This document shows, piece by piece, positions 54,475 to 64,000 of a DNA stretch of 64,000 bases (position 1 is its first letter; each line of letters opens with the position of its first letter). Below the pieces are notes generated by a model. It searched no databases, had not been told where the DNA came from, and saw nothing but the letters and a program-made list of their open reading frames with translations. Location: positions 2,616,501 through 2,680,500 of the forward strand of contig NZ_LT607750.1 in the NCBI RefSeq assembly GCF_900090235.1. The letters run 5' to 3'. Source of the DNA: Micromonospora echinaurantiaca. GTDB taxonomy: Bacteria > Actinomycetota > Actinomycetes > Mycobacteriales > Micromonosporaceae. The translations under genes and the position numbers were made by a program.

Positions 54475-54996
54475 TCAGCCGGTCGGCGTGCCGAGCGGGT
54501 GGACGGTGCGGGTCGCGCCGTTGTAGCTGCGCGCGGCGACGAACTCCCCGGCCGGCGGGGCGTCGCCGAGCACCGCCCGGGCCAGGCCCGCGTCGGCGTC
54601 GCGGAACCGCAGCGCCAGGCTCAGGTGCGGGCGCCACCGCCGGGGCGCGTGCCACGGGTTGCGCCCGTCTGCGTCGGCCAGGACGCGCCACACCGCCGCG
54701 TGCAGCGCGGTCAGCTCGGCGCCGGGGTCGACCAGCCAGACCAGCGGCGCGCTGCCGTCCAGGACGGTGACCTCGCCGAGCCGCGCCGGCACCGGCAGCG
54801 CCGCGTCGACCAGCGCGGTCAGCCGGGCCACCGCGCCCGGCGGGAACTCGTCGGCCGCGGCCAGGGTCAGGTGCGGCCGGTTGGTCGGGTGGGTGTTACG
54901 CGCCAGGCTGGGCAGCCCCGCCGCGGCCAGCCGGGCCCAGGCGGCCCGGACCGCGGCGTCCAACCCCGGCGAGCAGACCAGTTCGACCGTACGCAC
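54475..54996 (-). CDS. 2'-5' RNA ligase family protein
   Basis: About 173 residues of the 2H phosphoesterase fold. The two catalytic H-x-T/S motifs are visible as RPHLTLA near residue 45 and RPHLSLAL near 125. Family members hydrolyse or ligate 2'-5' phosphodiester or 2',3'-cyclic phosphate bonds; the physiological role in bacteria is unclear. GTG 54996 is seven bases after a TAGCCT -10 box, indicating a leaderless message; longer frames extend into the upstream response regulator. Confidence 0.85.
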   Translation of the reverse strand: MRTVELVCSPGLDAAVRAAWARLAAAGLPSLARNTHPTNRPHLTLAAADEFPPGAVARLTALVDAALPVPARLGEVTVLDGSAPLVWLVDPGAELTALHAAVWRVLADADGRNPWHAPRRWRPHLSLALRFRDADAGLARAVLGDAPPAGEFVAARSYNGATRTVHPLGTPTG

Positions 54997-55003
54997 CAGC
55001 GTC

Positions 55004-55009
55004 AGGCTA
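55004..55009 (-). promoter_or_regulatory. -10 element of a leaderless transcript
   Basis: Minus-strand TAGCCT, seven bases before the GTG of the 2'-5' RNA ligase-like gene; no Shine-Dalgarno. Confidence 0.45.
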
Positions 55010-55031
55010 GTCGGCGGGCTGACCGGTCGGG

Positions 55032-55637
55032 TCAGAGCCAGCCGTTGTCGCGGGCCGTGCGCACCGCCGCCGCCCGGTCGGCGGCGCCCAGCTTCTGCAC
55101 CGCGGCGGCGAGGTGGTTGCGGACGGTGCCGGCGGACAGGTGCACCCGCCGGGCGATCACCGCGACCGGGGCGCCGAGTTCGGCCAGCCGCAGCGTCTCC
55201 AGCTCGCGCGCGGTCAACGGGCACTCGGGCAGGGTGAGCGCGTCGGCGGCCAGCGACGGGTCGACGTACCGGCCGCCGGCGTGCACCCGGCGGATCACGT
55301 CGGCGAGCGCGCCGCCCGGTGAACCCTTGGGCAGGAAGCCCCGCGCCCCGGCGGTGAGCGCCTGGCGCAGGTGCGCCGGCCGACCGTGGCCGGTCAGCAG
55401 CACCACCGCGCAGTCGGGCCGCACCCGGGTCAGCTCGGCGGCGACCTGGATGCCGGTGAGCCCGGGCATCTCCAGGTCCACCACGGCCACGTCCGGCCGG
55501 TGGGCCAGCGCGGCGGTGACCGCGGCCGGCCCGTCGGCGGCCTGCGCCACCACCTCGAGGTCAGGCTCCAGCCCGAGCAGGGCGGCGACCGCCACCCGGA
55601 CCAGCTCCTCGTCGTCGGCGAGCAGGACGCGGATCAT
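55032..55637 (-). CDS. NarL/LuxR-family response regulator
   Basis: A 201-residue regulator. Receiver domain: VLLADDEELVRVAVAALL, phospho-Asp in VAVVDLEMPGLTG, Lys in GFLPKGSPGGALADVIRRV. LuxR-type HTH: LTARELETLRLAELGAPVAVIARRVHLSAGTVRNHLAAAVQKL. This is the DesR branch, which controls membrane or exporter genes. ATGA overlap with the kinase gene upstream. Its target may be the divergent membrane protein gene at 56922. Confidence 0.94.
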   Translation of the reverse strand: MIRVLLADDEELVRVAVAALLGLEPDLEVVAQAADGPAAVTAALAHRPDVAVVDLEMPGLTGIQVAAELTRVRPDCAVVLLTGHGRPAHLRQALTAGARGFLPKGSPGGALADVIRRVHAGGRYVDPSLAADALTLPECPLTARELETLRLAELGAPVAVIARRVHLSAGTVRNHLAAAVQKLGAADRAAAVRTARDNGWL

Positions 55638-56788
55638 GAGGCGACCGGCACGGTGGCCTCCAGGGTGAACACCGCACCCTCCCGGTGCACCCGCAGCCGG
55701 CCGCCGGCCGCGCCGAGCCGGTCGGTCAGCCCGCGCAGGCCGTCGCTGCGCCCGTCCGGGCCCCGGTCGGTGGCGCCGTCGTTGGTCACCGTCATCCTGG
55801 CCACGCCGCCCTCCTGGACGATCTCGATCCGGCACCAGCCGGCCCGGCTGTGCCGCAGCACGTTAGTGCTCGCTTCGCGCAGCACCGCCGCCAGCTCGCC
55901 CGCCGTCGCCGCCGGCAGGCCGGCCGGTAGGGACGGCACGGCGCACCGTACGCCGCACGAGCGCAGCACGCCGGCCACGGCGGCGAGCTGCTCACCCAGG
56001 TCGACGGTGCGGTAGCCGTGCACGGTCTCGCGTACCTCGGCCAGCGCGGCGGCGGCCAGCCGCTGCACCTCGGCGGCTTCCCGGCCGGCCCGCGCCGGAT
56101 CGCTCGGGGCGAGCCGGGCAGCCAGTTCGGCCTTCAACGCGATCACCGTGAGGTTGTGCCCGAGCACGTCGTGCACCTCCCGGGCGAGCCGCAGCCGCTC
56201 CTCGGTCGCGGCCAGCCGGGCCTGCGCGGCCTGGCCCTGCCGGGCCTCGACGAGCAGGTCCCAGAACCAGACCTGGAACCAGTTCACCACCGCGATGCCG
56301 GTCCCCACCCCGCCGGTCACCGCGAGGTGGCGGCCCAGCGAGCCGCCGGTCCAGCCGGCCACGCCGGCGGCGACCGCGACGGCCAGCGCCGCGACCGCCA
56401 GCGCGGCCGGGGGGCGGACCAGCAGCGGCGCCATGCCGACCAGCGAGGCACCGAGCCACGCCCAGGTGGGCCAGTCGCCGGCGGCGACCGGACCGACGAC
56501 GGGAACGCTCAGCACCGCCACCACGGCCAGGCACGCCTGGAACCGCCGGCGCCGCCGCTGCGCCAGCCACGGCGTGGCCGCCGCGTACAGCACGGCGGAC
56601 TGGGCGGCGGCGAAGGCCAGCACGCCGACCGCGCCGAGCGCCGCGCGCACCGGGTCGGGTTCCCGCAGCACGCCGACCGCCGGCAGCAGCAGGCTGGCCC
56701 AGCCGCTGGTGGCCAGCGACACCAGGGTCGCGTAGCGGGCGCGGCGCAGCCGCCGGTCCGCCCGGGGTACCGCCGCCTGCTGCGCCAC
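55634..56788 (-). CDS. DesK-type sensor histidine kinase
   Basis: A 384-residue kinase with five transmembrane helices in the first 190 residues (e.g. ATLVSLATSGWASLLLPAVGVL, LAVAALAVAVAAGVAGW). It continues with ATEERLRLAREVHDVLGHNLTVIALKAEL (HisKA_3, phospho-His in REVHD) and an ATPase domain with LREASTNVLRHS and GLRGLTDRLGAAGG. GTG 56788 is seven bases after TAGGAT on the minus strand, so the operon is probably leaderless. Its partner is the overlapping regulator. Confidence 0.93.
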   Translation of the reverse strand: MAQQAAVPRADRRLRRARYATLVSLATSGWASLLLPAVGVLREPDPVRAALGAVGVLAFAAAQSAVLYAAATPWLAQRRRRRFQACLAVVAVLSVPVVGPVAAGDWPTWAWLGASLVGMAPLLVRPPAALAVAALAVAVAAGVAGWTGGSLGRHLAVTGGVGTGIAVVNWFQVWFWDLLVEARQGQAAQARLAATEERLRLAREVHDVLGHNLTVIALKAELAARLAPSDPARAGREAAEVQRLAAAALAEVRETVHGYRTVDLGEQLAAVAGVLRSCGVRCAVPSLPAGLPAATAGELAAVLREASTNVLRHSRAGWCRIEIVQEGGVARMTVTNDGATDRGPDGRSDGLRGLTDRLGAAGGRLRVHREGAVFTLEATVPVAS

Positions 56789-56795
56789 GCCGCAG

Positions 56796-56801
56796 ATCCT
56801 A
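56796..56801 (-). promoter_or_regulatory. -10 element of the leaderless kinase-regulator transcript
   Basis: Minus-strand TAGGAT, seven bases before GTG 56788, with a TGAACC about 16 bases further upstream that may be the -35. Confidence 0.5.
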
Positions 56802-56921
56802 GGGCGGCTCGCCGTCCGGTTCACCCGTGCGGATCGCACGGTCCGGCCGTGCGACCCGCCCGGAAATCCGGTGCCGCACGCGGCTGTCCTGCGGAGCACC
56901 GCCGCCGGCAGGGTCGAGGGC

Positions 56922-57779
56922 ATGAGACAGACGCTGACAGACGACCCGGTGGTCTCCGCGCCGCCGGCCGCCGCCCGCCCGGCCGGCGGCGTACGACACC
57001 TGCTGCGGCACCTCGGCGAGATGGCGCTGGCGATGGTCGCCGGGATGGTGCTGCTCGGCCCGCTGTGGACGGTGGCCGGCGCCCCGCTCGGGCTCACCGC
57101 CACGCTGGCCCGGCCGGACGTCGCCGCGCTGACGATGGCGACCGACATGACCGTCGGCATGACCGTCTGGATGCGGTACCGCCGGCACTCCTGGGCCGCC
57201 AGCGGCGAGATGGCGGCCGCGATGTACCTGCCGTTCCTGCTGCTGCTCGGGCCGTACTGGGCAGGGCTGCTCGGGGCCGACGCCCTGCTGCTCGGCGGCC
57301 ACCTGCTGATGATTCCCGCGATGGTGCTGGTGGCGGTGCGGCACCGGCACGCCGCGCCGGTCCCGGTACGGCGGCACCCGGCCGTCGTCGCGCTGGCCCG
57401 CCGGTGGCCCACCCTGCTCGCCCTGCTGATAACGGTCAAGCTGTGGGCCGAACCGGACGTGCCGAGCCCGTGGCTGATGCTGGTGCTGCCCGGCCTGTAC
57501 CTGGTGATCGGCGCGGCCCGGCGCCGGCTGCGCGGTCCCGGCGGGCTCGGCCGGCAGCTGGTCGGGCTGGCCGCCTGGTCGGCGCTGGCGCTGGTGGCGG
57601 TGGTGGTCGACGGCCGCACGGCGGCCTGGCTGGTGGCCGCCGGGTGGCTCGCCCACGCCGGCTGGGACCTGCTGCACCACCGCCGCGACGAGGTGGTGCC
57701 CCGGGCTTACGCCGAGGGGTGCGGCGTGTTCGACGCGGTGGTCGGCGTCACCGTCGTGCTGGCGATCCTGACCGGCTGA
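56922..57779 (+). CDS. Polytopic membrane protein of unknown function
   Basis: A 285-residue protein with about eight transmembrane helices (GEMALAMVAGMVLLGPLWTVAG, TMATDMTVGMTVWM, LLGGHLLMIPAMVLVAVRHRH, SALALVAVVVDG). It has an unusual number of Met residues in the first helices and several His near loops, which could hint at metal or lipid contact, but I recognise no family. It diverges from the DesK/DesR-like pair and is a natural candidate for its target. A strong terminator follows. Confidence 0.82.
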   Translation: MRQTLTDDPVVSAPPAAARPAGGVRHLLRHLGEMALAMVAGMVLLGPLWTVAGAPLGLTATLARPDVAALTMATDMTVGMTVWMRYRRHSWAASGEMAAAMYLPFLLLLGPYWAGLLGADALLLGGHLLMIPAMVLVAVRHRHAAPVPVRRHPAVVALARRWPTLLALLITVKLWAEPDVPSPWLMLVLPGLYLVIGAARRRLRGPGGLGRQLVGLAAWSALALVAVVVDGRTAAWLVAAGWLAHAGWDLLHHRRDEVVPRAYAEGCGVFDAVVGVTVVLAILTG

Positions 57780-57783
57780 GCCG

Positions 57784-57829
57784 CCGGGTCGGGCCGGCCG
57801 GCGGTACGGGGGCGGCCGGCCCGACCCGG
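57784..57829 (+). terminator. Terminator of the membrane protein gene
   Basis: A 17-bp perfect stem, 57784-57800 with 57813-57829, and a 12-base loop, five bases after the stop. Confidence 0.82.
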
Positions 57830-57881
57830 TGTTGTGCCGGTCGCCGCACCGCCCGCCCGGCGGTGATGAAAGGCTTGTCAC

Positions 57882-59684
57882 ATGAGTTCCGCACCCGTCC
57901 CGCCCGAACCACCCACCCGTCCCGCCGCCGACCCGGACACCGGGGCGGGTGCCTTCGCGGACCTCGGCCTGCGCGCCGAGCTGCTGAACGCGCTGACCGC
58001 GCTCGGCTACGAGGAGCCGACCCCGATCCAGCGGGAGGCGATCCCGCCGCTGCTGACCGGGCGCGACCTGCTGGGCCAGGCGGCGACCGGCACCGGCAAG
58101 ACGGCCGCGTTCGCGTTGCCGCTGCTGCAACGGATGCCGCCGCAGCGCGTCGGCGGCGATCCGACGGCGCTGGTGCTGGTGCCCACCCGGGAACTCGCCG
58201 TGCAGGTGTCCGAGGCGTTCCACCGCTACGGCAAGGACCTGGGCACCCGGGTGCTGCCGATCTACGGCGGGCAGCCGATCGGCCGGCAGCTGCGCGCGTT
58301 GGACGCCGGGGTGGACGTGGTGGTGGCCACCCCCGGCCGGGCGCTGGACCACATCGCCCGGGGCACCCTGCGGCTGGGCGGGCTGGCCACCGTGGTGCTG
58401 GACGAGGCCGACGAGATGCTCGACATGGGCTTCGCGGAGGACATCGAGGCGATCCTGGAACACGCGCCGGAGCAGCGGCAGACGGTGCTCTTCTCGGCGA
58501 CCATGCCGGCCCGCATCGACGGGATGGCCCGGCAGCACCTCACCGACCCGGTGCGCATCCTGATCGCCCGGGAGCAGCCGGTGGCCGGCGAGGCGCCCCG
58601 GGTGCGGCAGAGCGCGTACATCGTCGCCCGGGCGCACAAGCCGGCGGCGCTGGGCCGGGTGCTGGACGTCGAGTCGCCCACCGCGGCGATCGTGTTCTGC
58701 CGCAGCCGGGAGGAGGTGGACCGGCTCACCGAGACGATGAACGGGCGCGGCTACCGGGCCGAGGCGCTGCACGGCGGGATGAGCCAGGAGCAGCGCGACC
58801 GGGTGATGGGCCGGCTGCGCTCGGGCACCGCGGACCTGCTGGTGGCCACCGACGTGGCGGCCCGGGGCCTGGACGTCGAGCAGCTCACCCACGTGGTCAA
58901 CTACGACGTGCCGTCGGCCCCGGAGTCGTACGTGCACCGGATCGGCCGGGTGGGCCGGGCCGGCCGGGAGGGCGTGGCGATCACCCTCGCCGAGCCGCGC
59001 GAGCACCGGATGCTCAAGACCATCGAGCGGGTGACCGGCCAGCGGATCGCCATCGACAAGATCCCGACGGTGGCCGACCTGCGCACCCGTCGGCTGGAGC
59101 TGACCCAGGCCGCGCTGCGGGAGAGCCTGCTGGAGGACGACCTCGACCCGTTCCGGGCCATCGTGGAGTCGCTGACCGACGAGTTCGACCTGGTCGAGGT
59201 GGCGCTCGCCGCGGTGCGGCTGGCGCACGAGGCGACCTCGCCGGGCGCGGCCGACGAGGAGGAGATCCCGCAGATCCCGGTGCGTGGCCCGCGGGAGGGG
59301 CGGCCCGACGGTGGCCGGGCCGAGCGGCGCGGCGGGCGGCCCCGCGCGGGCGGCATGACGCAGGTCTTCATCGGCCTGGGCCGGCGCGCCGGGGTGCGCC
59401 CGCAGGACCTGGTCGGGGCGATCACCGGGGAGACCCGGGTCAGCGGCCGGGACATCGGCTCGATCGAGATCGCCGACCGGTTCTCCCTCGTCGAGGTCCC
59501 GTACGCGGTGGCCGACGAGGTGATCGCCGGGTTGCGCGGCAGCACCATCAAGGGGCGGAAGGCGACCGTACGCCGCGACCGCGACGGCGACGGGGACGGG
59601 GACCGCCGGCCCGCCGGCGGCGCCGACCGGCGGCCGTACCGCGACGGCGACGGCGACCGGCGGCCGCGCCGGGACCGCTACTGA
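57882..59684 (+). CDS. DEAD-box RNA helicase (DeaD/CsdA-like)
   Basis: A 600-residue helicase. The first 30 residues are Pro/Ala-rich. Q motif region FADLGLRAELLNALTALGYEEPTPIQ, motif I AATGTGKT, motif Ib/GG in TPGRALDH, motif II DEADEM, motif III SAT, and motifs IV-VI in IVFCRSREEV, ATDVAARGLD and HRIGRVGRAGREG. The DbpA-type RNA-binding domain follows (VFIGLGRRAGVRPQDLVGAI, then SIEIADRFSLVEVP). The tail is Arg/Asp/Gly-rich (RDGDGDG repeats). It unwinds RNA during ribosome assembly or mRNA decay, often at low temperature. Confidence 0.95.
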   Translation: MSSAPVPPEPPTRPAADPDTGAGAFADLGLRAELLNALTALGYEEPTPIQREAIPPLLTGRDLLGQAATGTGKTAAFALPLLQRMPPQRVGGDPTALVLVPTRELAVQVSEAFHRYGKDLGTRVLPIYGGQPIGRQLRALDAGVDVVVATPGRALDHIARGTLRLGGLATVVLDEADEMLDMGFAEDIEAILEHAPEQRQTVLFSATMPARIDGMARQHLTDPVRILIAREQPVAGEAPRVRQSAYIVARAHKPAALGRVLDVESPTAAIVFCRSREEVDRLTETMNGRGYRAEALHGGMSQEQRDRVMGRLRSGTADLLVATDVAARGLDVEQLTHVVNYDVPSAPESYVHRIGRVGRAGREGVAITLAEPREHRMLKTIERVTGQRIAIDKIPTVADLRTRRLELTQAALRESLLEDDLDPFRAIVESLTDEFDLVEVALAAVRLAHEATSPGAADEEEIPQIPVRGPREGRPDGGRAERRGGRPRAGGMTQVFIGLGRRAGVRPQDLVGAITGETRVSGRDIGSIEIADRFSLVEVPYAVADEVIAGLRGSTIKGRKATVRRDRDGDGDGDRRPAGGADRRPYRDGDGDRRPRRDRY

Positions 59685-59699
59685 GGCCGTACGCCACGC

Positions 59700-59736
59700 G
59701 GCCCCCGGCCGTCGCGCGGTGCGACGGCCGGGGGCC
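59700..59736. terminator. Bidirectional terminator hairpin
   Basis: A 16-bp perfect stem (GGCCCCCGGCCGTCGC and its complement) with a 5-base loop, between the convergent helicase and lon genes. Confidence 0.88.
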
Positions 59737-59753
59737 GGGGGTGTCGGTGCCGG

Positions 59754-62090
<2,337 letters not shown>

Positions 62091-62112
62091 CGAACACCTG
62101 CTATCGCGTTGT

Positions 62113-62133
62113 CTTGAGCCTGTCTCGCTCAAG
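62113..62133 (-). promoter_or_regulatory. HAIR element (HspR-binding site) at the lon promoter
   Basis: CTTGAGC-N7-GCTCAAG is a perfect inverted repeat with the exact spacing of the actinobacterial HAIR consensus CTTGAGT-N7-ACTCAAG. It differs only in the innermost base of each arm. It lies 23 bases before the lon ATG and overlaps the stop codon of the upstream small membrane protein gene. Confidence 0.85.
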
Positions 62134-62410
62134 TAACAAAGCGTTCCCCTTGTTCCGCTGTGTGACCCAGACCACGTCCGGCCGCCGGCCGGGCCGGTGC
62201 CCGCAGCAGGTCCCGCAGCAGTCCACCGCCACCGGCGACGGCGACCGCGAGCGGGATCGCCAGGCTGGTCAGGGCCAGTGCGGCGACGGTCGGGCCGGGC
62301 AGCCCGGCGAACCAGGCCAGCCCGGTCAGCGCGATGAAGACCAGCAGCTTGACCCGGGTCCGGGCGACCGGCACCAGGGCGGTCTGCGGGGTGGGCGCGG
62401 TGGCGGGCAT
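62129..62410 (-). CDS. Small two-TM membrane protein
   Basis: A 93-residue protein. Two hydrophobic helices follow a short polar start (VKLLVFIALTGLAWFAGLPG, then TVAALALTSLAIPLAVAVAGGGG), with a basic Pro/Arg tail. GGGGAG lies before the ATG. I recognise no family. It is on the same strand as lon, 38 bases upstream, and its stop lies inside the HAIR element, so its own transcription might interfere with lon regulation. Confidence 0.72.
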   Translation of the reverse strand: MPATAPTPQTALVPVARTRVKLLVFIALTGLAWFAGLPGPTVAALALTSLAIPLAVAVAGGGGLLRDLLRAPARPAAGRGLGHTAEQGERFVT

Positions 62411-62430
62411 CGGTACTCCCCTTTCCGGTT

Positions 62431-62579
62431 CGTCGCGCGAATCCGTCGCGCAGGCTCGTCGCGCAGGCTCGTCGCGCGCGTTCGTCGCGCAGGCTCGTCG
62501 CCCGGGTTCGTCGCGGAGGCTCGTCGCGCGGGTTCGTCGCGGAGGCTCGTCGCGCGGGCTCGTCGCGCGGGTTCGTCGC
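62431..62579. repeat. 13-bp minisatellite, about 11.5 units
   Basis: Consecutive 13-base units CGTCGCGCGGGTT/CGTCGCGCAGGCT, the first six bases almost invariant (one unit has CGTCGCC next), start 20 bases before the small membrane protein gene and run up to the stop of the metal exporter gene. Both flanking genes are on the minus strand, so the array forms the exporter 3' region. A repeat number change would not alter either protein. Confidence 0.92.
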
Positions 62580-63731
62580 TCAGAGCAGGAGCAGCAGGGC
62601 GGCGCCGACGGCGGCCGCGGGAATGGTGGTGATCACGGTGGCCAGCGCGGCGGAGTGCCGGCGCATCGCGGCGAGCGGGATCAGGGCGTCGCCGTCCTGG
62701 CTGATCGCGTTGGCCACCAGGGTGGGCAGCGGCAGGCCGCCGCTGACGTAGAGACCGGTGAAGACGATCTGCACGGCGCAGCCCGGGATGAGTCCGATCG
62801 CCGCGCCGACCAGGACGCCGAGCAGCCCGGTGAGCGCCAGTTCGGATCCGTCGAAGCCGGTGCTGGTGGTGATCACCTGCCAGGCGAGGTACGCCACCGC
62901 CACCCAGACGGTGACGAAGGACGCCTCGTGCGCGCTGTGCCGCAGCGTCTCCCGGAACGACCGGGCCTGTGCCGTCTCCAGGGTGTCGTCGGCCAGCCGC
63001 CCCCGCCCGGCCGCGAAGATCAGCATGGCGGTCAGCGTGCCGAGCACCCCCAGCGCCAGGTACGGGTCGACGCCGCCCAGCCGGTCGGTCAGCGCCCCCG
63101 GATCGACCAGCTGGAACACCACCGGAACCGACACCAGGAACGCCGGCGTGGTCAGCCCCCAGAACGCGGTGGACGCCGGCACCCGGGGCAGCAGCCCGCC
63201 GAGCAGCCGGCGCGCACCGGCCAGGTCGGGTCCGCCCGCCGCGGCCAGGCCGGCCGGTACGCCGGCGGGCGCGGCGGCCAGGCCGACGGGCGCGGCGGCC
63301 GGCACACCGGCGGGCGCGCGCCGGCGCCGCACGGCGCGGGCCGGGTCGATGCCGAGCGCGTCGACGACGTAGCCGGTGACCAGGCCGACCGCGAAGAGCA
63401 GCAGGTGGATCTGGAGCGCGAACAGCGGGTTCCAGGCGATCACCACCCAGGACGAGTCACCCATGGTGGCCGCCAGCGCGGCGATCACGGTGCCGAAGGA
63501 CACCTTCCCCCGGGCGTAGAGCGGCATCAGGATGATCGCCCCGCCACAGCCCGGGCTGACCCCGAGCAGCGCGCCGACCAGCGGGCCGAGCCGGCGACGG
63601 CGGGTCAGCCCGTCGGTGACCCGGTCGCCGTAACGCCAGCGCAGCCAGCCGAAGAGCGCGACCATCACGGCGACGTACACACCCACCTGCATGAACGCGT
63701 CCGCCAGCGGGCGGAGTACGAGTTCGGTCAC
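62580..63731 (-). CDS. Putative 10-TM heavy-metal (manganese/arsenic-type) exporter
   Basis: A 383-residue polytopic protein. The signature LVGALLGVSPGCGGAIILMPLYARG followed by SFGTVIAALAATMGDSSWVV (residues 50-95) has the paired P-G-C-G and T-M-G-D motifs of the ArsP_2/putative manganese transporter family. It is repeated as GVLVGAAIGLIPGCAVQIVFTGLYVSG and ISQDGDALIPL in the second half. A Pro/Ala-rich basic loop separates the halves. The ligand is unproven. GTG start has GGAGGAGG six bases upstream. The stop codon touches the minisatellite. Confidence 0.85.
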   Translation of the reverse strand: MTELVLRPLADAFMQVGVYVAVMVALFGWLRWRYGDRVTDGLTRRRRLGPLVGALLGVSPGCGGAIILMPLYARGKVSFGTVIAALAATMGDSSWVVIAWNPLFALQIHLLLFAVGLVTGYVVDALGIDPARAVRRRRAPAGVPAAAPVGLAAAPAGVPAGLAAAGGPDLAGARRLLGGLLPRVPASTAFWGLTTPAFLVSVPVVFQLVDPGALTDRLGGVDPYLALGVLGTLTAMLIFAAGRGRLADDTLETAQARSFRETLRHSAHEASFVTVWVAVAYLAWQVITTSTGFDGSELALTGLLGVLVGAAIGLIPGCAVQIVFTGLYVSGGLPLPTLVANAISQDGDALIPLAAMRRHSAALATVITTIPAAAVGAALLLLL

Positions 63732-63756
63732 AGCACACCTCCTCCGGGAACGGGCA

Positions 63757-63793
63757 CCGCCGGACCGCCCGCCACACGCGGACGGTCCGGCGG
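63757..63793 (-). terminator. Terminator of the truncated edge gene
   Basis: CCGCCGGACCG (63757-63767) pairs with CGGTCCGGCGG (63783-63793): an 11-bp perfect stem, seven bases beyond the stop of the edge gene. Confidence 0.65.
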
Positions 63794-63800
63794 CGGGCTG

Positions 63801-64000
63801 TCAGGTGACCTTGCTCTTGACCTTGTTGACCATGCCGCCGGCGATACTCGGGTTGGTGCCGTACAGCCGCGGGTCGCCGGGCGGGAGCACCGGCTCGGGC
63901 GCGTGCGCGCGCGGGCTGTGGTCGTAGCGGAACTCGCCCTTGCCGTCCGGCGCCGGTCCGGACGCCCAGCGGCCCTCGGCCGCGTCCGGACCCGGCGAGA
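63801..64000 (-). CDS. Hypothetical protein, C-terminal part (runs off the window)
   Basis: Sixty-five residues of the C-terminus are visible; the start lies beyond base 64000. The sequence is hydrophilic (GKGEFRYDHSPRAHAPEP, then DPRLYGTNPSIAGGMVNKVK) and ends SKVT. The segment with FRYDHSPR looks conserved but I cannot name a family. A terminator follows the stop, supporting a real gene. Confidence 0.6.
   Translation of the reverse strand, partial: SPGPDAAEGRWASGPAPDGKGEFRYDHSPRAHAPEPVLPPGDPRLYGTNPSIAGGMVNKVKSKVT

Noticed and set aside
62431..62579. CRISPR array
   Set aside because: The units are 13 bases with no unique spacers, so this is a minisatellite; no cas genes are present.

Overview
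The window is very GC-rich with strong third-position G/C bias, frequent GTG starts, GTGA/ATGA stop-start overlaps and several apparently leaderless genes. Together with the egtABCD cluster, the ECF42/DGPF pair, the MacB-type ABC plus two-component unit and the DUF4012, BY-kinase and LPxTG genes, this points to a filamentous actinobacterium, most likely Micromonosporaceae (Micromonospora-like). It reads as ordinary chromosome. The only clear mobile DNA is a TnpB element inside the liv cluster. No rRNA, tRNA, CRISPR array or prophage was seen.

Layout, left to right. 0.25-3 kb: DGPF protein with its ECF42 sigma factor, then a small conserved protein coupled to an AbiEii-like nucleotidyltransferase. 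3.1-9.4 kb: SDR oxidoreductase, Tat-exported 5'-nucleotidase, small acidic protein, geranylgeranyl-reductase-like flavoprotein, small helical protein coupled to a DHA2 exporter. 9.7-15.7 kb: cell-surface/exopolysaccharide block (LPxTG protein, DUF4012 protein, GT4 glycosyltransferase, low-MW tyrosine phosphatase overlapping tail-to-tail with a BY-kinase). 16.2-21.7 kb: small acidic protein; GDT1-family Mn exporter behind a yybP-ykoY Mn2+ riboswitch; ergothioneine operon egtA-B-C-D. 21.9-25.3 kb: ECF sigma factor with a one-TM partner, and a divergent Ser/Thr kinase. 25.6-30.9 kb: FtsX-type ABC exporter with a NarL-type two-component system.

31-35.7 kb: DUF305 and LVIVD-repeat secreted proteins diverge from one perfect CRP-type site; then DUF2188, a lipoprotein Ntn-hydrolase and a PfkB kinase. 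35.9-43.4 kb: membrane protein plus winged-helix regulator behind tandem operators; MerR regulator with its operator; AsnB-like amidotransferase coupled to an M15/DUF5715-like protein; PEP-mutase-like enzyme coupled to a short P450; ArsR-type regulator. 43.6-45.8 kb: secreted GH43 arabinanase/xylosidase-like enzyme behind a LacI-type operator. 45.8-54.3 kb: livF-livG-acyl-CoA ligase-livH-livM-livK, split between livH and livM by the TnpB element. 54.5-64 kb: 2'-5' RNA ligase-like protein, second two-component system, membrane protein, DEAD-box helicase, Lon with a HAIR (HspR) site, small membrane protein, a 13-bp minisatellite, a 10-TM metal exporter and a truncated gene at the edge.

The most notable regulatory finds are the Mn2+ riboswitch, the symmetrical divergent CRP site, the HAIR element and the tandem 18-bp repeats. 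The most notable gene arrangements are the interrupted liv operon and the AsnB-like/M15-like pair. All identifications come from reading the sequence; no database search was run.
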